64,000 nt of DNA from Bordetella sp. LUAb4 (GCF_021325795.1 NZ_JAHPZX010000009.1:124001-188000); one strand, 5' to 3'. Positions 40,765 to 50,133 are shown, numbered from the stretch's first letter. Translations and numbers: made by a program. Notes: generated from the letters alone by a model not told the origin.

Positions 40765-42009
40765 CTACGCCAAACGCCGCGCCGTCAATCGCACCAGCAG
40801 CGACCCCACCGCCGCCACCGTGGTCAGGCCCACCACGCCCATCCAGCCCCACTGCGCCAGCGCCAGGCTGCCCAGTGCCGCCCCCACGGACATGCCCACG
40901 AACACGCTGGTGAACAGCAGTGCGTTCAAACGGCTGCGGGCGCCCGGATCGATGCCGTAGACGATGGTCTGGTGCGCCACCAGGGCGGCCTGGATGCCGA
41001 AGTCGAAGCCGATGGCGCTGGCCACGATCAACATGACCTGGCTGTGCGTATCAGGCAGCAGGGGAGCAAAGGCCATCGCCACGAAGGACAGCGCGGCCAG
41101 GCCCGCGCCCAGCCGCGTCACCCGTTCCGGACCGCTGCGGTCGGCAATGCGGCCTGCCAGAGGAGCAGCCAAGGCGCCGGCCGCGCCAGCCAGGCCGAAG
41201 GAACCCGCTGCCGCGCTGCCCATGTGGAACGGCGCTTCATGCAGCATCACCGCCAGCGTCGACCAGAACGCGCTGAACCCCAGGGCCAGCAGGCCCTGCG
41301 CGATGGCGGCCCGGCGCAGCGCCGGATGCTGGCGCCACAGGCTGAACAGCGAACCCATCAACGCGCCATAGGACAGCGACGTGGTCGGGGCGAAGCGCGG
41401 CAGGCCACGCCAGAGGGCCACGCCGATCAAGGCCATGCCCACGGCGGCGGCCACATACATGGCGCGCCAGCCGAACTGCTCGGCGACGAAACCGCTGACC
41501 ACGCGGGACAGCAGAATACCCAACAGCAGGCCGGTCATGACGATGCCGACCACTCTGCCCCGGTGGGCCACCGGGGCCAGCGTCGCCGCGGCGGGCACCA
41601 GGTCCTGGGCCATGGTCGCCGTCAGTCCGACGGCCAGGCTGGCGGCCAGCAACAAACCCAGCGACGGCGCCAGGCCAGCGGCCAGCAGAGACAGCGCGAG
41701 TATGGCGCCCTTGATCAGGATGATGTTGCGGCGATCGTAACGGTCGCCCAGCGGCGCCAGCAGCAACAGGCCCAGCGCGTAGCCCAGTTGGGTAAGGGTC
41801 GGCACCATGCCGACTTCACGCTCGCTGGCGTGGATCGCGCCGCTCAACACACCCAGCATGGGCTGGCTGTAATAGAGCGACGCCACGCTGACGCCGGTGC
41901 CTACGGCCAGCAACAGGATCAGTCCGCCGGACAGGTTCTCCTGGGGGGCGGCGGTAGGCGCGGCAGCCGCGCCGGCTTGTGCATTCTGGGTCGTGGCTAG
42001 GGAAGACAT
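40765..42009 (-). CDS. Major facilitator superfamily transporter
   Basis: A 414-residue, 12-helix transporter. The Arg/Lys-rich loop-2/3 motif is in LLAPLGDRYDRRNIILIKG, which is the MFS signature, and the motif-C-like stretch GRVVGIVMTGLLLGILLSRV in helix 5 resembles drug/proton antiporters of the YdhP/AraJ type. It reads as a proton-driven exporter; the substrate is unknown. Start choice: ATG 42009 (MSSLATTQN), with an upstream in-frame ATG at 42045. Neither has a strong ribosome binding site. It is divergent from a LysR gene that probably controls it. Confidence 0.9.
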   Translation of the reverse strand: MSSLATTQNAQAGAAAAPTAAPQENLSGGLILLLAVGTGVSVASLYYSQPMLGVLSGAIHASEREVGMVPTLTQLGYALGLLLLAPLGDRYDRRNIILIKGAILALSLLAAGLAPSLGLLLAASLAVGLTATMAQDLVPAAATLAPVAHRGRVVGIVMTGLLLGILLSRVVSGFVAEQFGWRAMYVAAAVGMALIGVALWRGLPRFAPTTSLSYGALMGSLFSLWRQHPALRRAAIAQGLLALGFSAFWSTLAVMLHEAPFHMGSAAAGSFGLAGAAGALAAPLAGRIADRSGPERVTRLGAGLAALSFVAMAFAPLLPDTHSQVMLIVASAIGFDFGIQAALVAHQTIVYGIDPGARSRLNALLFTSVFVGMSVGAALGSLALAQWGWMGVVGLTTVAAVGSLLVRLTARRLA

Positions 42010-42088
42010 GGAAGCTATTCCGGTGTGAGAGTTGACGGTTCGCATTCTCCAGACGAATGACGCACTGCGGTAGTGGCGCGGATCGCAG

Positions 42089-42110
42089 ATAGCTTATACG
42101 CTATACGTAT
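42089..42110. promoter_or_regulatory. Candidate LysR operator between the divergent MFS and LysR genes
   Basis: The segment ATAGCTTATACG followed by CTATACGTAT holds overlapping inverted repeats, including the palindrome ATACGTAT at 42103-42110, and matches the loose T-N11-A character of LysR boxes. It sits at the LysR start and about 80 bp from the MFS start, as expected for autoregulation plus divergent activation. Confidence 0.35.
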
Positions 42111-43056
42111 GACCGAATCGCACATCATCCCTGGCGTCGACCGCATCGAGCTGATGCAGACCTTCATCCGCATCGTGGAAACGGGCAGCCTGTCCGCCGC
42201 CGCCGCACGTTTAGGGACGACGCAACCGACCATCAGCCGGCGTTTGCAGGCACTGGAACGCTTTCTGGGCCTGAAACTCCTCCAGCGCACGACGCACGTC
42301 ATGAAGCTGACCGAAGACGGCGAACGCTGTTATGCCCGCGCCCGCGACCTGCTGGACAACTGGCGCGCCATGGAAGAAGACCTGCGCGGGGTGGCCGACG
42401 AGCCGGAAGGCAGTTTACGGGTGCTGGTACCGCACGCCTTCGGCCAACGGCAACTGATGCCGCTGCTGGCCGGCTATCTGGCGCGTTATCCCAAGGTATC
42501 GGTGGAATGGCTGCTGCAGGATCGACGGCCGGATTTCCTTGCCGAAGGCATAGACTGCGCATTGCACGTGGGCGAGCTGGATGACGTGGACCTGGTGGCC
42601 ACGCGCGTGTCGGAGATACCGCGCATCGTCGTGGCGACGCCGGAGGTGGCCGCGGCGGCGGACGCCGCGCGCCATCCGGCCGACCTGGCCGGCTTGCCCT
42701 GGCTGGCGATACGGACCTTCTATCGCGACGCCATCACGCTACGGCACCGCCGGGATCAGACCGAGTACCGCTTGCCTATTCGCCCGCGCATGGTCACGGA
42801 CAATCTGTATGCCTTGCACAACGCAGCCTTGCTCGGCATGGGCGTCGCGGTCGAATCCGCCTGGATGGCGACAGAAGACATGCAGGCAGGCCGCCTGCGG
42901 CAGTTGATTCCTGAATGGCAGGCGCCGCCGCTGCCCATCTACCTGATGCACCCCTACGCACGCTACTACCCTGCCCGCTTGCGCCGTTTCCTGGAAACCG
43001 TACGCCTGTCCCTGCCGACCGTCATGGATGGCACCCTGCTCGGCACAGGCGAATAA
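42109..43056 (+). CDS. LysR-family transcriptional regulator
   Basis: A 315-residue regulator with N-terminal winged HTH (LMQTFIRIVETGSLSAAAARLGTTQPTISRRLQALE lies at about residues 16-50) and a LysR substrate-binding domain starting near GSLRVLVPHAFGQRQLMPLL. The binding domain shows LLQDRRPDFLAEGIDCALH and the C-terminal GMGVAVESAWMATEDMQAG typical of the CrgA/AaeR-like subgroup. The ATG at 42109 is preferred over an upstream GTG because homology begins after it. Divergent with the MFS transporter, its probable target. Confidence 0.92.
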   Translation: MTESHIIPGVDRIELMQTFIRIVETGSLSAAAARLGTTQPTISRRLQALERFLGLKLLQRTTHVMKLTEDGERCYARARDLLDNWRAMEEDLRGVADEPEGSLRVLVPHAFGQRQLMPLLAGYLARYPKVSVEWLLQDRRPDFLAEGIDCALHVGELDDVDLVATRVSEIPRIVVATPEVAAAADAARHPADLAGLPWLAIRTFYRDAITLRHRRDQTEYRLPIRPRMVTDNLYALHNAALLGMGVAVESAWMATEDMQAGRLRQLIPEWQAPPLPIYLMHPYARYYPARLRRFLETVRLSLPTVMDGTLLGTGE

Positions 43057-43086
43057 CTAAGGAACTTTCAGCCTCGGATCAATCAT

Positions 43087-43116
43087 CTATCGACTCCTAA
43101 AGCCAATCGATAGGAG
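43087..43116 (+). promoter_or_regulatory. Overlapping inverted repeats that could hide the ribosome binding site of the 42-residue ORF
   Basis: CTATCGA (43087-43093) pairs with TCGATAG (43107-43113). The adjacent CTCCT (43094-43098) can pair with AGGAG (43112-43116), which is the Shine-Dalgarno of the ORF at 43126. The two pairings partly exclude each other, giving a possible two-state switch. The same 7-bp inverted repeat could instead be an operator. Confidence 0.45.
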
Positions 43117-43125
43117 ACACCCACC

Positions 43126-43254
43126 ATGTCAGTCAACGGAGCCACTTCCACATCGCGCTACGCGGCCATCCCACACGACGACCGGGCCACCAAGGCCCTC
43201 GGTGATTTCAAGCAAGCACACAGGCAACGACAGGATCGTCGCGGCGGTTCATGA
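43126..43254 (+). CDS. Possible small protein (42 aa) with strong ribosome binding site
   Basis: The ATG at 43126 follows TAGGAGACACCCACC (AGGAG, nine-base spacing). The product reads MSVNGATSTSRYAAIPHDDR, then ATKALGDFKQAHRQRQDRRG, then GS. It is basic, with no membrane helix and no family I know. The codons show the GC-rich third positions usual in this genome. The last eight codons lie in the left arm of the 17-bp hairpin at 43231-43276. It could be a real small protein or a chance frame; the ribosome binding site is the main support. Confidence 0.5.
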   Translation: MSVNGATSTSRYAAIPHDDRATKALGDFKQAHRQRQDRRGGS

Positions 43255-43276
43255 GGCCACCGCCGCGACGATCCTG
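43231..43276. terminator. 17-bp perfect hairpin between convergent genes
   Basis: Left arm CAGGATCGTCGCGGCGG (43231-43247), loop of 12 bases, right arm CCGCCGCGACGATCCTG (43260-43276), no mismatch. It lies between the rightward small ORF and leftward icd (stop at 43291) and is symmetrical, so it can act for both directions. There is no T-run, so it may rely on strength of the stem or protect 3' ends. Confidence 0.7.
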
Positions 43277-43290
43277 CCTCATATCCTGCC

Positions 43291-44547
<1,257 letters not shown>

Positions 44548-44708
44548 GACAACGGCTCTCTGCGGTTACGTTCGAGGCAAGGCTCATTCTATATCGCTAC
44601 GCGAGCCCCTCGGGCGCTTGACCCCACGCGGCGGGAGTAAAATGCCATGACGCAGCGCACAACAGACGCGCAGAACAGCATCGCACTACCGTATCTGGCC
44701 TACTCCGC

Positions 44709-45134
44709 ATGTTCAATCCATCACGCGATCAAGTCCGCGAATTCTTTATCGAGTCCTGGCGCAAGCACCGGGCTTTGGAAGTCCTTACCCCTTTGGAATC
44801 GATGGCCCTGGACTGGTTGGTCGAACATCCCGAATATCACGGCGACATGGAAGACCCTGGCGCCATGACCAAGGACTACGCCGTCGAAGAAGGCCGCAGC
44901 AATCCTTTCCTGCACCTGTCCATGCACCTGGCGATCGCCGAGCAGTTGTCGATCGATCATCCGCCCGGCATCCGCGCCGCCTATCAACGCCTGACGGCGC
45001 GCAGCGATGCGCATCATGCCGCGCACGAAATCATGGAATGCCTGGGCCAGGTGGTATGGGAAGCGCAGCGGCTTGGCAAGCCGCTGGACAGCGATACCTA
45101 TATCGATCTGATACGCCAGCGCGCAGAACGTTGA
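44709..45134 (+). CDS. DUF1841 family protein
   Basis: The 141-residue protein matches DUF1841 along its length: MFNPSRDQVREFFIESWRKH, ESMALDWLVEHPEYHGDMED, EGRSNPFLHLSMHLAIAEQL and AAHEIMECLGQVVWEAQRLG, ending in DTYIDLIRQRAER. The His-rich helices (HLSMHLAIAEQ and DAHHAAHEIMEC) suggest a metal site, though no function is established. The family is mostly in betaproteobacteria and gammaproteobacteria. It is divergent from icd with a 161-bp gap. Confidence 0.9.
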   Translation: MFNPSRDQVREFFIESWRKHRALEVLTPLESMALDWLVEHPEYHGDMEDPGAMTKDYAVEEGRSNPFLHLSMHLAIAEQLSIDHPPGIRAAYQRLTARSDAHHAAHEIMECLGQVVWEAQRLGKPLDSDTYIDLIRQRAER

Positions 45135-45201
45135 CGCCGCGCCGGCGCCGCGGACATTTCTCCGCCTACGCCGGCACGACGGCCTTGGAGACCTGAAGGT
45201 C

Positions 45202-45564
45202 CTACTTGCGCACGCCCAGGTCGCTGGGCAGGCTGGCCAGCCAGGCCGTGACGTTGTCGATATCATCCGGCGACAGTTGCACCGCGAAGGCGCCCATCAC
45301 GGGATTCTTGCGGATATTGGCGGCCGCCGGCGCGCCTGATTGGCCGCGCTGATACGCCTTGAGCGCATGGCGCAGATAATCGTCATGCTGGCCCGCCAGC
45401 ACCGGATACGCCGGATCGACCGACGTCTTGGCGTCCGCGCCATGGCAGGACGCGCAATTGAATTTCTGGAAGACGGCCTTGCCGGCCTCCAGGTCAGCAG
45501 CCTGGACCAGGCCGGACGAGGCCAGCAGCGCGGCACCCGCGCAAGCGAGAAGATAGCGTTTCAT
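45202..45564 (-). CDS. Class I cytochrome c, one haem
   Basis: A 120-residue exported cytochrome. The signal peptide is MKRYLLACAGAALLASSGLV (cleavage near QAA). The haem-binding motif is CASCH (Cys37, Cys40, His41) in FQKFNCASCHGADAKTS. The likely distal ligand is Met in KNPVMGAFAVQLS. The C-terminal helix (DDIDNVTAWLASLPSD) is typical. It follows the other monohaem gene after 12 bp on the same strand, and together they resemble the two halves of a dihaem cytochrome c4. A role as electron carrier to a terminal oxidase is inferred. Confidence 0.92.
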   Translation of the reverse strand: MKRYLLACAGAALLASSGLVQAADLEAGKAVFQKFNCASCHGADAKTSVDPAYPVLAGQHDDYLRHALKAYQRGQSGAPAAANIRKNPVMGAFAVQLSPDDIDNVTAWLASLPSDLGVRK

Positions 45565-45576
45565 GGATGCCCCCGT

Positions 45577-45954
45577 TTACTTGAGATTGGCGTAATACGC
45601 AGCCAGATCGGCAATGTCCTGGTCGGACAGACTGGCCGCGACGGCATCCATGGTGGGATGACTGCGCGCACCGCTCTTGTATCCATTCAAGGCGGCCTCG
45701 ATGTACTTGGCATTCTGCCCGGCGATCATGGGCACGTGGTAAAGCTCGGGGAAACTGGCTTTGTATCCCGGGATGCCATGACAGCCGATGCACATCGAAA
45801 TCTTGTCACGCGCTGCCTGCAGATTCGGCGCCGCGGGGGTCGCGGCGGCGGGGGCAGGCGCGGCATCGGCCGCGTGGGTCAGGCCCGGGATCGCACAGGA
45901 TGCCGTCAAGGCCATCACTGCTACCGTACGCAATACATTCGTTCGCAACTTCAT
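45577..45954 (-). CDS. Class I cytochrome c, one haem
   Basis: A 125-residue exported protein with signal peptide (MKLRTNVLRTVAVMALTASC, then AIPGLTHA) and an Ala/Pro-rich linker. The haem motif is CIGCH (Cys55, Cys58, His59) in ISMCIGCHGIPGYKASFPEL, and the distal Met is likely in VPMIAGQNAKYIEAALNGYK or HPTMDAVAASL. The pattern YHVPMIAGQNAKYIEAAL is cytochrome c4/c5-like. It starts the two-gene unit with the 120-residue cytochrome; no strong ribosome binding site precedes the ATG at 45954. A longer reading frame upstream is GC-rich noise. Confidence 0.92.
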   Translation of the reverse strand: MKLRTNVLRTVAVMALTASCAIPGLTHAADAAPAPAAATPAAPNLQAARDKISMCIGCHGIPGYKASFPELYHVPMIAGQNAKYIEAALNGYKSGARSHPTMDAVAASLSDQDIADLAAYYANLK

Positions 45955-46126
45955 TGGGGGCTCTTGTCTCGGCTGTTCTTGGTTGCTGGAACTTCTGTTG
46001 GTACTGCTGCGAGGACATCGCGCCAGCCCTCCAGCCGGACGCAAAGTCCTGGCGATTGTACGATAATTGCCCGATCGACCACGCATGGGCGCCGCCCCGT
46101 GCCCTGCCCGTGGAGGCTTCCGTTTC

Positions 46127-47014
46127 ATGTCCGCTGCACAATCCGCCGCACAACCCGCTACTCCCGCCGCCCGCTTCGACGGCACTGAACGCTACGTTGC
46201 CACCGAGGACCTGAAGCTGGCCGTCAATGCCGCCCTGACACTGCAGCGCCCGCTTCTGATCAAGGGCGAACCCGGCACCGGCAAGACCATGCTGGCCGAG
46301 GAGGTCGCCGCCGCGCTGGGTCGGCCCTTGCTGCAATGGCATATCAAGTCGACCACCAAGGCGCACCAGGGTTTATACGAATACGACGCGGTCTCGCGTC
46401 TGCGCGACTCGCAACTGGGCGACGAAAAGGTGCGCGACATCCGCAACTACATCGTCGAAGGTGTGCTGTGGCAGGCCTTCGAGGCCGATGAGCCGGTGGT
46501 GCTGCTGATCGACGAAATCGACAAGGCGGATATCGAATTCCCCAATGACCTGCTGCGCGAACTCGATCGCATGGAGTTCCATGTGTACGAAACGCGCCAG
46601 ACCATCCGCGCGCGCCACCGGCCGCTGGTGATCATCACCTCGAACAACGAGAAAGACCTGCCGGACGCCTTCCTGCGCCGCTGCTTTTTCCACTACATCC
46701 GTTTTCCGGACCGCGACACCATGCGCGACATCGTGGCGGTGCACTACCCCGATCTCAAGCAGGACGTACTGCGCGCCGCGCTGGACACCTTCTTCGCCTT
46801 GCGCGAAGCACCCGGCCTGAAGAAGAAGCCCTCGACGTCGGAGCTGCTCGACTGGCTGCGCCTGCTGTTGGCGGAGGATGTGGCAGCGGCCGAGATCCAA
46901 GCCCATGCGGCCACCGCAGTGCCGCTGATGGCCGGCGCCCTGTTGAAGAACGAACAGGACATGCAACTGCTGGAACGCCTGGCGGCGATGACGCGCACCA
47001 GCACGCGGCGCTGA
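46127..47014 (+). CDS. MoxR-family AAA+ ATPase
   Basis: A 295-residue ATPase with Walker A GEPGTGKT (47-54), Walker B LLIDEIDKAD, and the sensor/arginine-finger region ITSNNEKDLPDAFLRRCFFHYI. The GLYEYDAVSRLRDSQLGDE insert is typical of the subgroup paired with CoxE/VWA proteins. The ATG at 46127 is preceded by GGAGG. Its neighbour at 47031 encodes a VWA protein, the usual partner. Such pairs act as chaperones in metal-cofactor insertion or complex assembly, the exact client being unknown. Confidence 0.94.
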   Translation: MSAAQSAAQPATPAARFDGTERYVATEDLKLAVNAALTLQRPLLIKGEPGTGKTMLAEEVAAALGRPLLQWHIKSTTKAHQGLYEYDAVSRLRDSQLGDEKVRDIRNYIVEGVLWQAFEADEPVVLLIDEIDKADIEFPNDLLRELDRMEFHVYETRQTIRARHRPLVIITSNNEKDLPDAFLRRCFFHYIRFPDRDTMRDIVAVHYPDLKQDVLRAALDTFFALREAPGLKKKPSTSELLDWLRLLLAEDVAAAEIQAHAATAVPLMAGALLKNEQDMQLLERLAAMTRTSTRR

Positions 47015-47030
47015 CGGGGCGGCGGGTACC

Positions 47031-48203
47031 ATGCTGATCGATTTCTTCTACCATTTGCGGGCCCACAAACTGCCCGTGTCGGTGCAGGAATACCTGACGC
47101 TGCTCGATGCCATGCGCCACGACCTGATGGCGCCCACGCTGGACGACTTCTACTTTCTTGCGCGCACCGCCCTGGTCAAGGACGAAACGCTCTACGACCG
47201 CTTCGACCAGGCTTTCGGCGCCTACTACAAAGGCATCGAAGCCGCCTTGCCGGCCGGCAAGGACATTCCGCTGGATTGGCTGATCAAGCAATTCGAACGC
47301 ACGCTGACGCCCGAACAAAAGGCCGCCATCGAGAAGCACGGCTGGGACAAGCTGATGGAAATGTTCCGCGAGCGGCTGGAGGAACAGAAAGGGCGCCACG
47401 CCAGCGGCAACCGCTGGATAGGCACTGGCGGCACCTCGCCCTTCGGCAACGGCGGCTATCACCCTGAAGGGATACGCGTGGGAGGAGAGTCGGCCGGCAA
47501 CCGCAGCGCTGTCAAGGTTTGGGACATGCGCCAGTTCCGCGACTACGACGACCGTCTCGAATTGGGTACCCGCAATTTCAAGGTGGCGCTACGGCGCCTG
47601 CGCCGCTTCGCCCGCGCGGGTGCCGAGCTGGAACTGGATCTGGACGACACCATCGCCAGCACCGCGCGCAACGCCGGCCACCTGGACCTGCGCCTGGTGC
47701 CCGAACGCCACAACACCGTCAAGGTGCTGATGCTGCTGGACGTGGGCGGCAGCATGGACGATCACATCGGCCGGGTCGAGGAACTGTTCTCCGCGGCGCG
47801 CAGCGAGTTCCGCAACCTGGAGGTCTACTATTTCCACAACTGCCCGTACGACAGCCTGTGGCAAAGCGCGCGCCGGCGCAGCAATGAACGCTTCGACACG
47901 TGGGACATCCTGCGCAAGTACAACGCGGACTGGCGCTTGATCATCGTCGGCGATGCCACCATGAGCCCCTACGAGATCCTGCAACCGGGCGGGTCGGTGG
48001 AATACGCCAACAAGGAAGCGGGGGCGGTGTGGCTGCAACGCCTGCTGGAAGCGTGGCCCAAGGCGGCCTGGCTCAACCCCGAACCGACCGCGTCCTGGAC
48101 CTATCGGCAGTCCATCGCGCTGCTGCGCGACATCATGCACGACCGCATGTATCCGGTGACGGTGGCCGGCCTGGAACAGGCCATGCGGACGCTTTCCAAA
48201 TAA
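47031..48203 (+). CDS. VWA domain-containing CoxE-like protein
   Basis: The 390-residue partner of the MoxR ATPase. The N-terminal half (FFYHLRAHKLPVSVQEYLTL) is family-specific. The VWA-like C-terminal half has the metal-ion-dependent-adhesion motif DVGGSMDDH (Asp237). The motif is DVGGS rather than DxSxS, as in this subgroup. Further blocks are LELDLDDTIASTARNAGHLD and HNCPYDSLWQSARRRSNERF. The start follows the ATPase stop by 16 bp. The pair probably remodels or assembles a periplasmic or membrane enzyme; the neighbouring cytochromes face the other way. Confidence 0.93.
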   Translation: MLIDFFYHLRAHKLPVSVQEYLTLLDAMRHDLMAPTLDDFYFLARTALVKDETLYDRFDQAFGAYYKGIEAALPAGKDIPLDWLIKQFERTLTPEQKAAIEKHGWDKLMEMFRERLEEQKGRHASGNRWIGTGGTSPFGNGGYHPEGIRVGGESAGNRSAVKVWDMRQFRDYDDRLELGTRNFKVALRRLRRFARAGAELELDLDDTIASTARNAGHLDLRLVPERHNTVKVLMLLDVGGSMDDHIGRVEELFSAARSEFRNLEVYYFHNCPYDSLWQSARRRSNERFDTWDILRKYNADWRLIIVGDATMSPYEILQPGGSVEYANKEAGAVWLQRLLEAWPKAAWLNPEPTASWTYRQSIALLRDIMHDRMYPVTVAGLEQAMRTLSK

Positions 48204-48290
48204 GGACATGACACGCCGCGCAAGGACAGGCCGCAGCCGATCCTGCCAGCCAAACCGCCGGGCGGACCTGTCGATCAGCCCGGCGTCGCT

Positions 48291-48812
48291 TCAACCATCG
48301 ACCGGTTGAGCGGGCGTTTCCAGCTGCAGTTGGTAGAACAGCAGATCCAGCCAGCGGCCGAACTTGAAGCCTGCCTGCTTGATCTCGCCCGCCCGCGTGA
48401 ACCCCAGCTTTTCGTGCAGCGCGCAACTGACGGCATTGGTGGAATCGATGGCGCCCACCACGACGTGGTATTCCTGCTGGCGCGCCCGCTCGACGATGGC
48501 GCGCAACAGCGCCTCGCCCAGCCCGCGGCCGCGGAAACGCTGGTCGACGTAGACCGAATGTTCCACCGAGTACTTGAAGGCCGGGAAAGGCCGGAACGGG
48601 CCGTAGCTGGCAAACCCCATCAGCACGCCGTTTTCGTCCTCGAAACCGACCACCGGATAGTTGCCCTTGCGCTTGGCTTCGAACCAGGCCTGCATCGTCG
48701 CGTCGTTGCGGGCCTGGTAGTCGTACAGCGCGGTGGAGGTGAGGATGGCGTGATTGAAAATCGCCAGGATGGCGCCGGCGTGGCGCTCATAAGTGCAATC
48801 GACTGCGATCAT
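48291..48812 (-). CDS. GNAT N-acetyltransferase, phosphinothricin acetyltransferase-like
   Basis: A 173-residue GNAT enzyme. The acetyl-CoA loop is in VDQRFRGRGLGEALLRAIVE (RxxGxG/A), and motif B is GAIDSTNAVSCALHEKLGF, ending with the YQLQLE strand. The opening (YERHAGAILAIFNHAILTST) matches PAT/YncA-like N-terminal regions. These enzymes acetylate primary amines such as methionine sulfone or phosphinothricin; the substrate here is unknown. ATG 48812 is chosen from homology. It follows the Lys/Ala/Pro-rich gene by seven bases, so the two are co-transcribed. Confidence 0.9.
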   Translation of the reverse strand: MIAVDCTYERHAGAILAIFNHAILTSTALYDYQARNDATMQAWFEAKRKGNYPVVGFEDENGVLMGFASYGPFRPFPAFKYSVEHSVYVDQRFRGRGLGEALLRAIVERARQQEYHVVVGAIDSTNAVSCALHEKLGFTRAGEIKQAGFKFGRWLDLLFYQLQLETPAQPVDG

Positions 48813-48819
48813 GCGAAGC

Positions 48820-49707
48820 TCAGTCCGGTTCCTTGGGGGCTGCCATGACTTCGGATTCCAGGCGGCCACGCGGGAAGGCCGAGCCGGATTGCGGAACCAC
48901 TTCGGTCACCATCGTGCGCTCACCGTCCAGGGTGAAGAAGCGCACCTGCTTCATGCCGGCCTGGCTTGCCAGGGCGACCAGGCTGTTCAGATCCGCCAAG
49001 GTCATGTTGGCGTCAACCAGGATGGCGACCGGGGTCATGGGACCGCGCGCCTTGTCCTTGGCGACCGCGCCCAGGGCCATGCCCAGCTGGCGGCCGTCCA
49101 GACGGGCGGCGTCCTCGCCCACCGTGAACTGCGGCAGGTGCGCACCCTTGGCCGGCGGGAAGACTTCCACCACCACGGGGCCGCGCTGCGCGTCCTTGCC
49201 GGCATCGGCCGCGGGCGCCGCTGGAGCGGTGGCGGCGGGGGCCGCTGCGGGAGCCGCCTTGTCGCCCTCCTTGGCCGCGGGCTTGTCGGCCTCCTTGGCA
49301 GGGGCCTTGCCGGCATCCTTCGGAGCATCCTTGCCCGCGTCCTTAGCGGCGTCCTTAGTGGCGTCCTTCTGGGCTTCCTTCGGCGCGTCCTTGCCTGTCG
49401 CCGGCTTGGTGGCTTCCTTGGCCGGCTCCTTCGGTGCTTCCTTGGCCGCCGGCTTGGCCGGTTCCTTGACAGGTTCCTTGGCCGGCGCCTTGGCGGGAGC
49501 CGCGTCCTTAGCGGGCGCGGCATCCTTGGCGGCGGGCGTGGCGTCCTTGGCGGGTGCGTTGTCCGGCGTGGATTGGGTTTGCGCGGGCTGGGCCGCCGCG
49601 GGCGCCTGGGCCTGCGCGACCAGCGCGTTCAGACCAAGCCCGCAGCCCAGCAAGATGGAGAGGATGGTTCCCGTCATGGCGCGCGGCGCCGGCGTCTTCT
49701 TCAACAC
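48820..49707 (-). CDS. Exported Lys/Ala/Pro-rich protein with ExbD/TolR-like C-terminal domain
   Basis: About 295 residues. A GTG at 49707 (MLKKTPAPRAMTGTILSILL) gives a plausible signal peptide with a basic start and cleavage near LVAQAQA; the ATG at 49677 (MTGT) is the alternative. Then come about 140 residues of Lys, Ala, Pro and Asp repeats (KDAAPAKDAAPAKAPAKEP, AKDAGKDAPKDAGKAPAKE), probably extended and disordered, like a TonB or TolA linker. The C-terminal 100 residues (VVVEVFPPAKGAHLPQFTVG, then VAILVDANMTLADLNSLV, then ALASQAGMKQVRFFTLDGE) resemble an ExbD/TolR periplasmic domain, which is inference from pattern only. It leads the GNAT gene. Confidence 0.65.
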   Translation of the reverse strand: MLKKTPAPRAMTGTILSILLGCGLGLNALVAQAQAPAAAQPAQTQSTPDNAPAKDATPAAKDAAPAKDAAPAKAPAKEPVKEPAKPAAKEAPKEPAKEATKPATGKDAPKEAQKDATKDAAKDAGKDAPKDAGKAPAKEADKPAAKEGDKAAPAAAPAATAPAAPAADAGKDAQRGPVVVEVFPPAKGAHLPQFTVGEDAARLDGRQLGMALGAVAKDKARGPMTPVAILVDANMTLADLNSLVALASQAGMKQVRFFTLDGERTMVTEVVPQSGSAFPRGRLESEVMAAPKEPD

Positions 49708-49767
49708 TTCTCGAATTCCCAGGATGCGTTCATTCAGCCGCCGGCGGCACACCCACCACGGCCCGAC

Positions 49768-50133
49768 CTAGGAATATACCCGGCCGGAACGAAATCGTCC
49801 GAATGATTCCGGACATTGTCTCCAATCGATCTCGTCACCGTCCATATCCAAATCGAACATACGGGCAGAGGCGGGCCGAGCGCGGGCGGTCTTGCCCTCC
49901 CCCTCCATTTCAAGAACATGGCCGGTAAACCCACAAGGCGCGCCGCCGCCCTCGGCACAATAGCGGCGGGCGGGCAGATCGACGACGTAGGTCGTGTGAT
50001 CGTGCGTCAGGATGGCGACGTACTTGCCGTCATCGCTGGCATACGCATAACGAAACGTTCCCTTGAGCCGTTCATCTGGCAGCTCACTGCCCACCAGGTG
50101 CGACAGGGCGCGGGTGACGATGTCAGTCAACAT
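49768..50133 (-). CDS. Small protein of unknown function (121 aa)
   Basis: Start ATG at 50133 (MLTDIVTRALSHLVGSELPD) with GGAGG eight bases upstream, which argues against an upstream ATG at 50148. The product is beta-rich: RYAYASDDGKYVAILTHDHT, YVVDLPARRYCAEGGGAPCG, then HVLEMEGEGKTARARPASA and a C-terminal part with FDLDMDGDEIDWRQCPESF. I do not recognise a family. It has no signal peptide or membrane helix. It precedes the Lys/Ala/Pro-rich gene on the same strand after a 60-bp gap. Confidence 0.7.
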   Translation of the reverse strand: MLTDIVTRALSHLVGSELPDERLKGTFRYAYASDDGKYVAILTHDHTTYVVDLPARRYCAEGGGAPCGFTGHVLEMEGEGKTARARPASARMFDLDMDGDEIDWRQCPESFGRFRSGRVYS

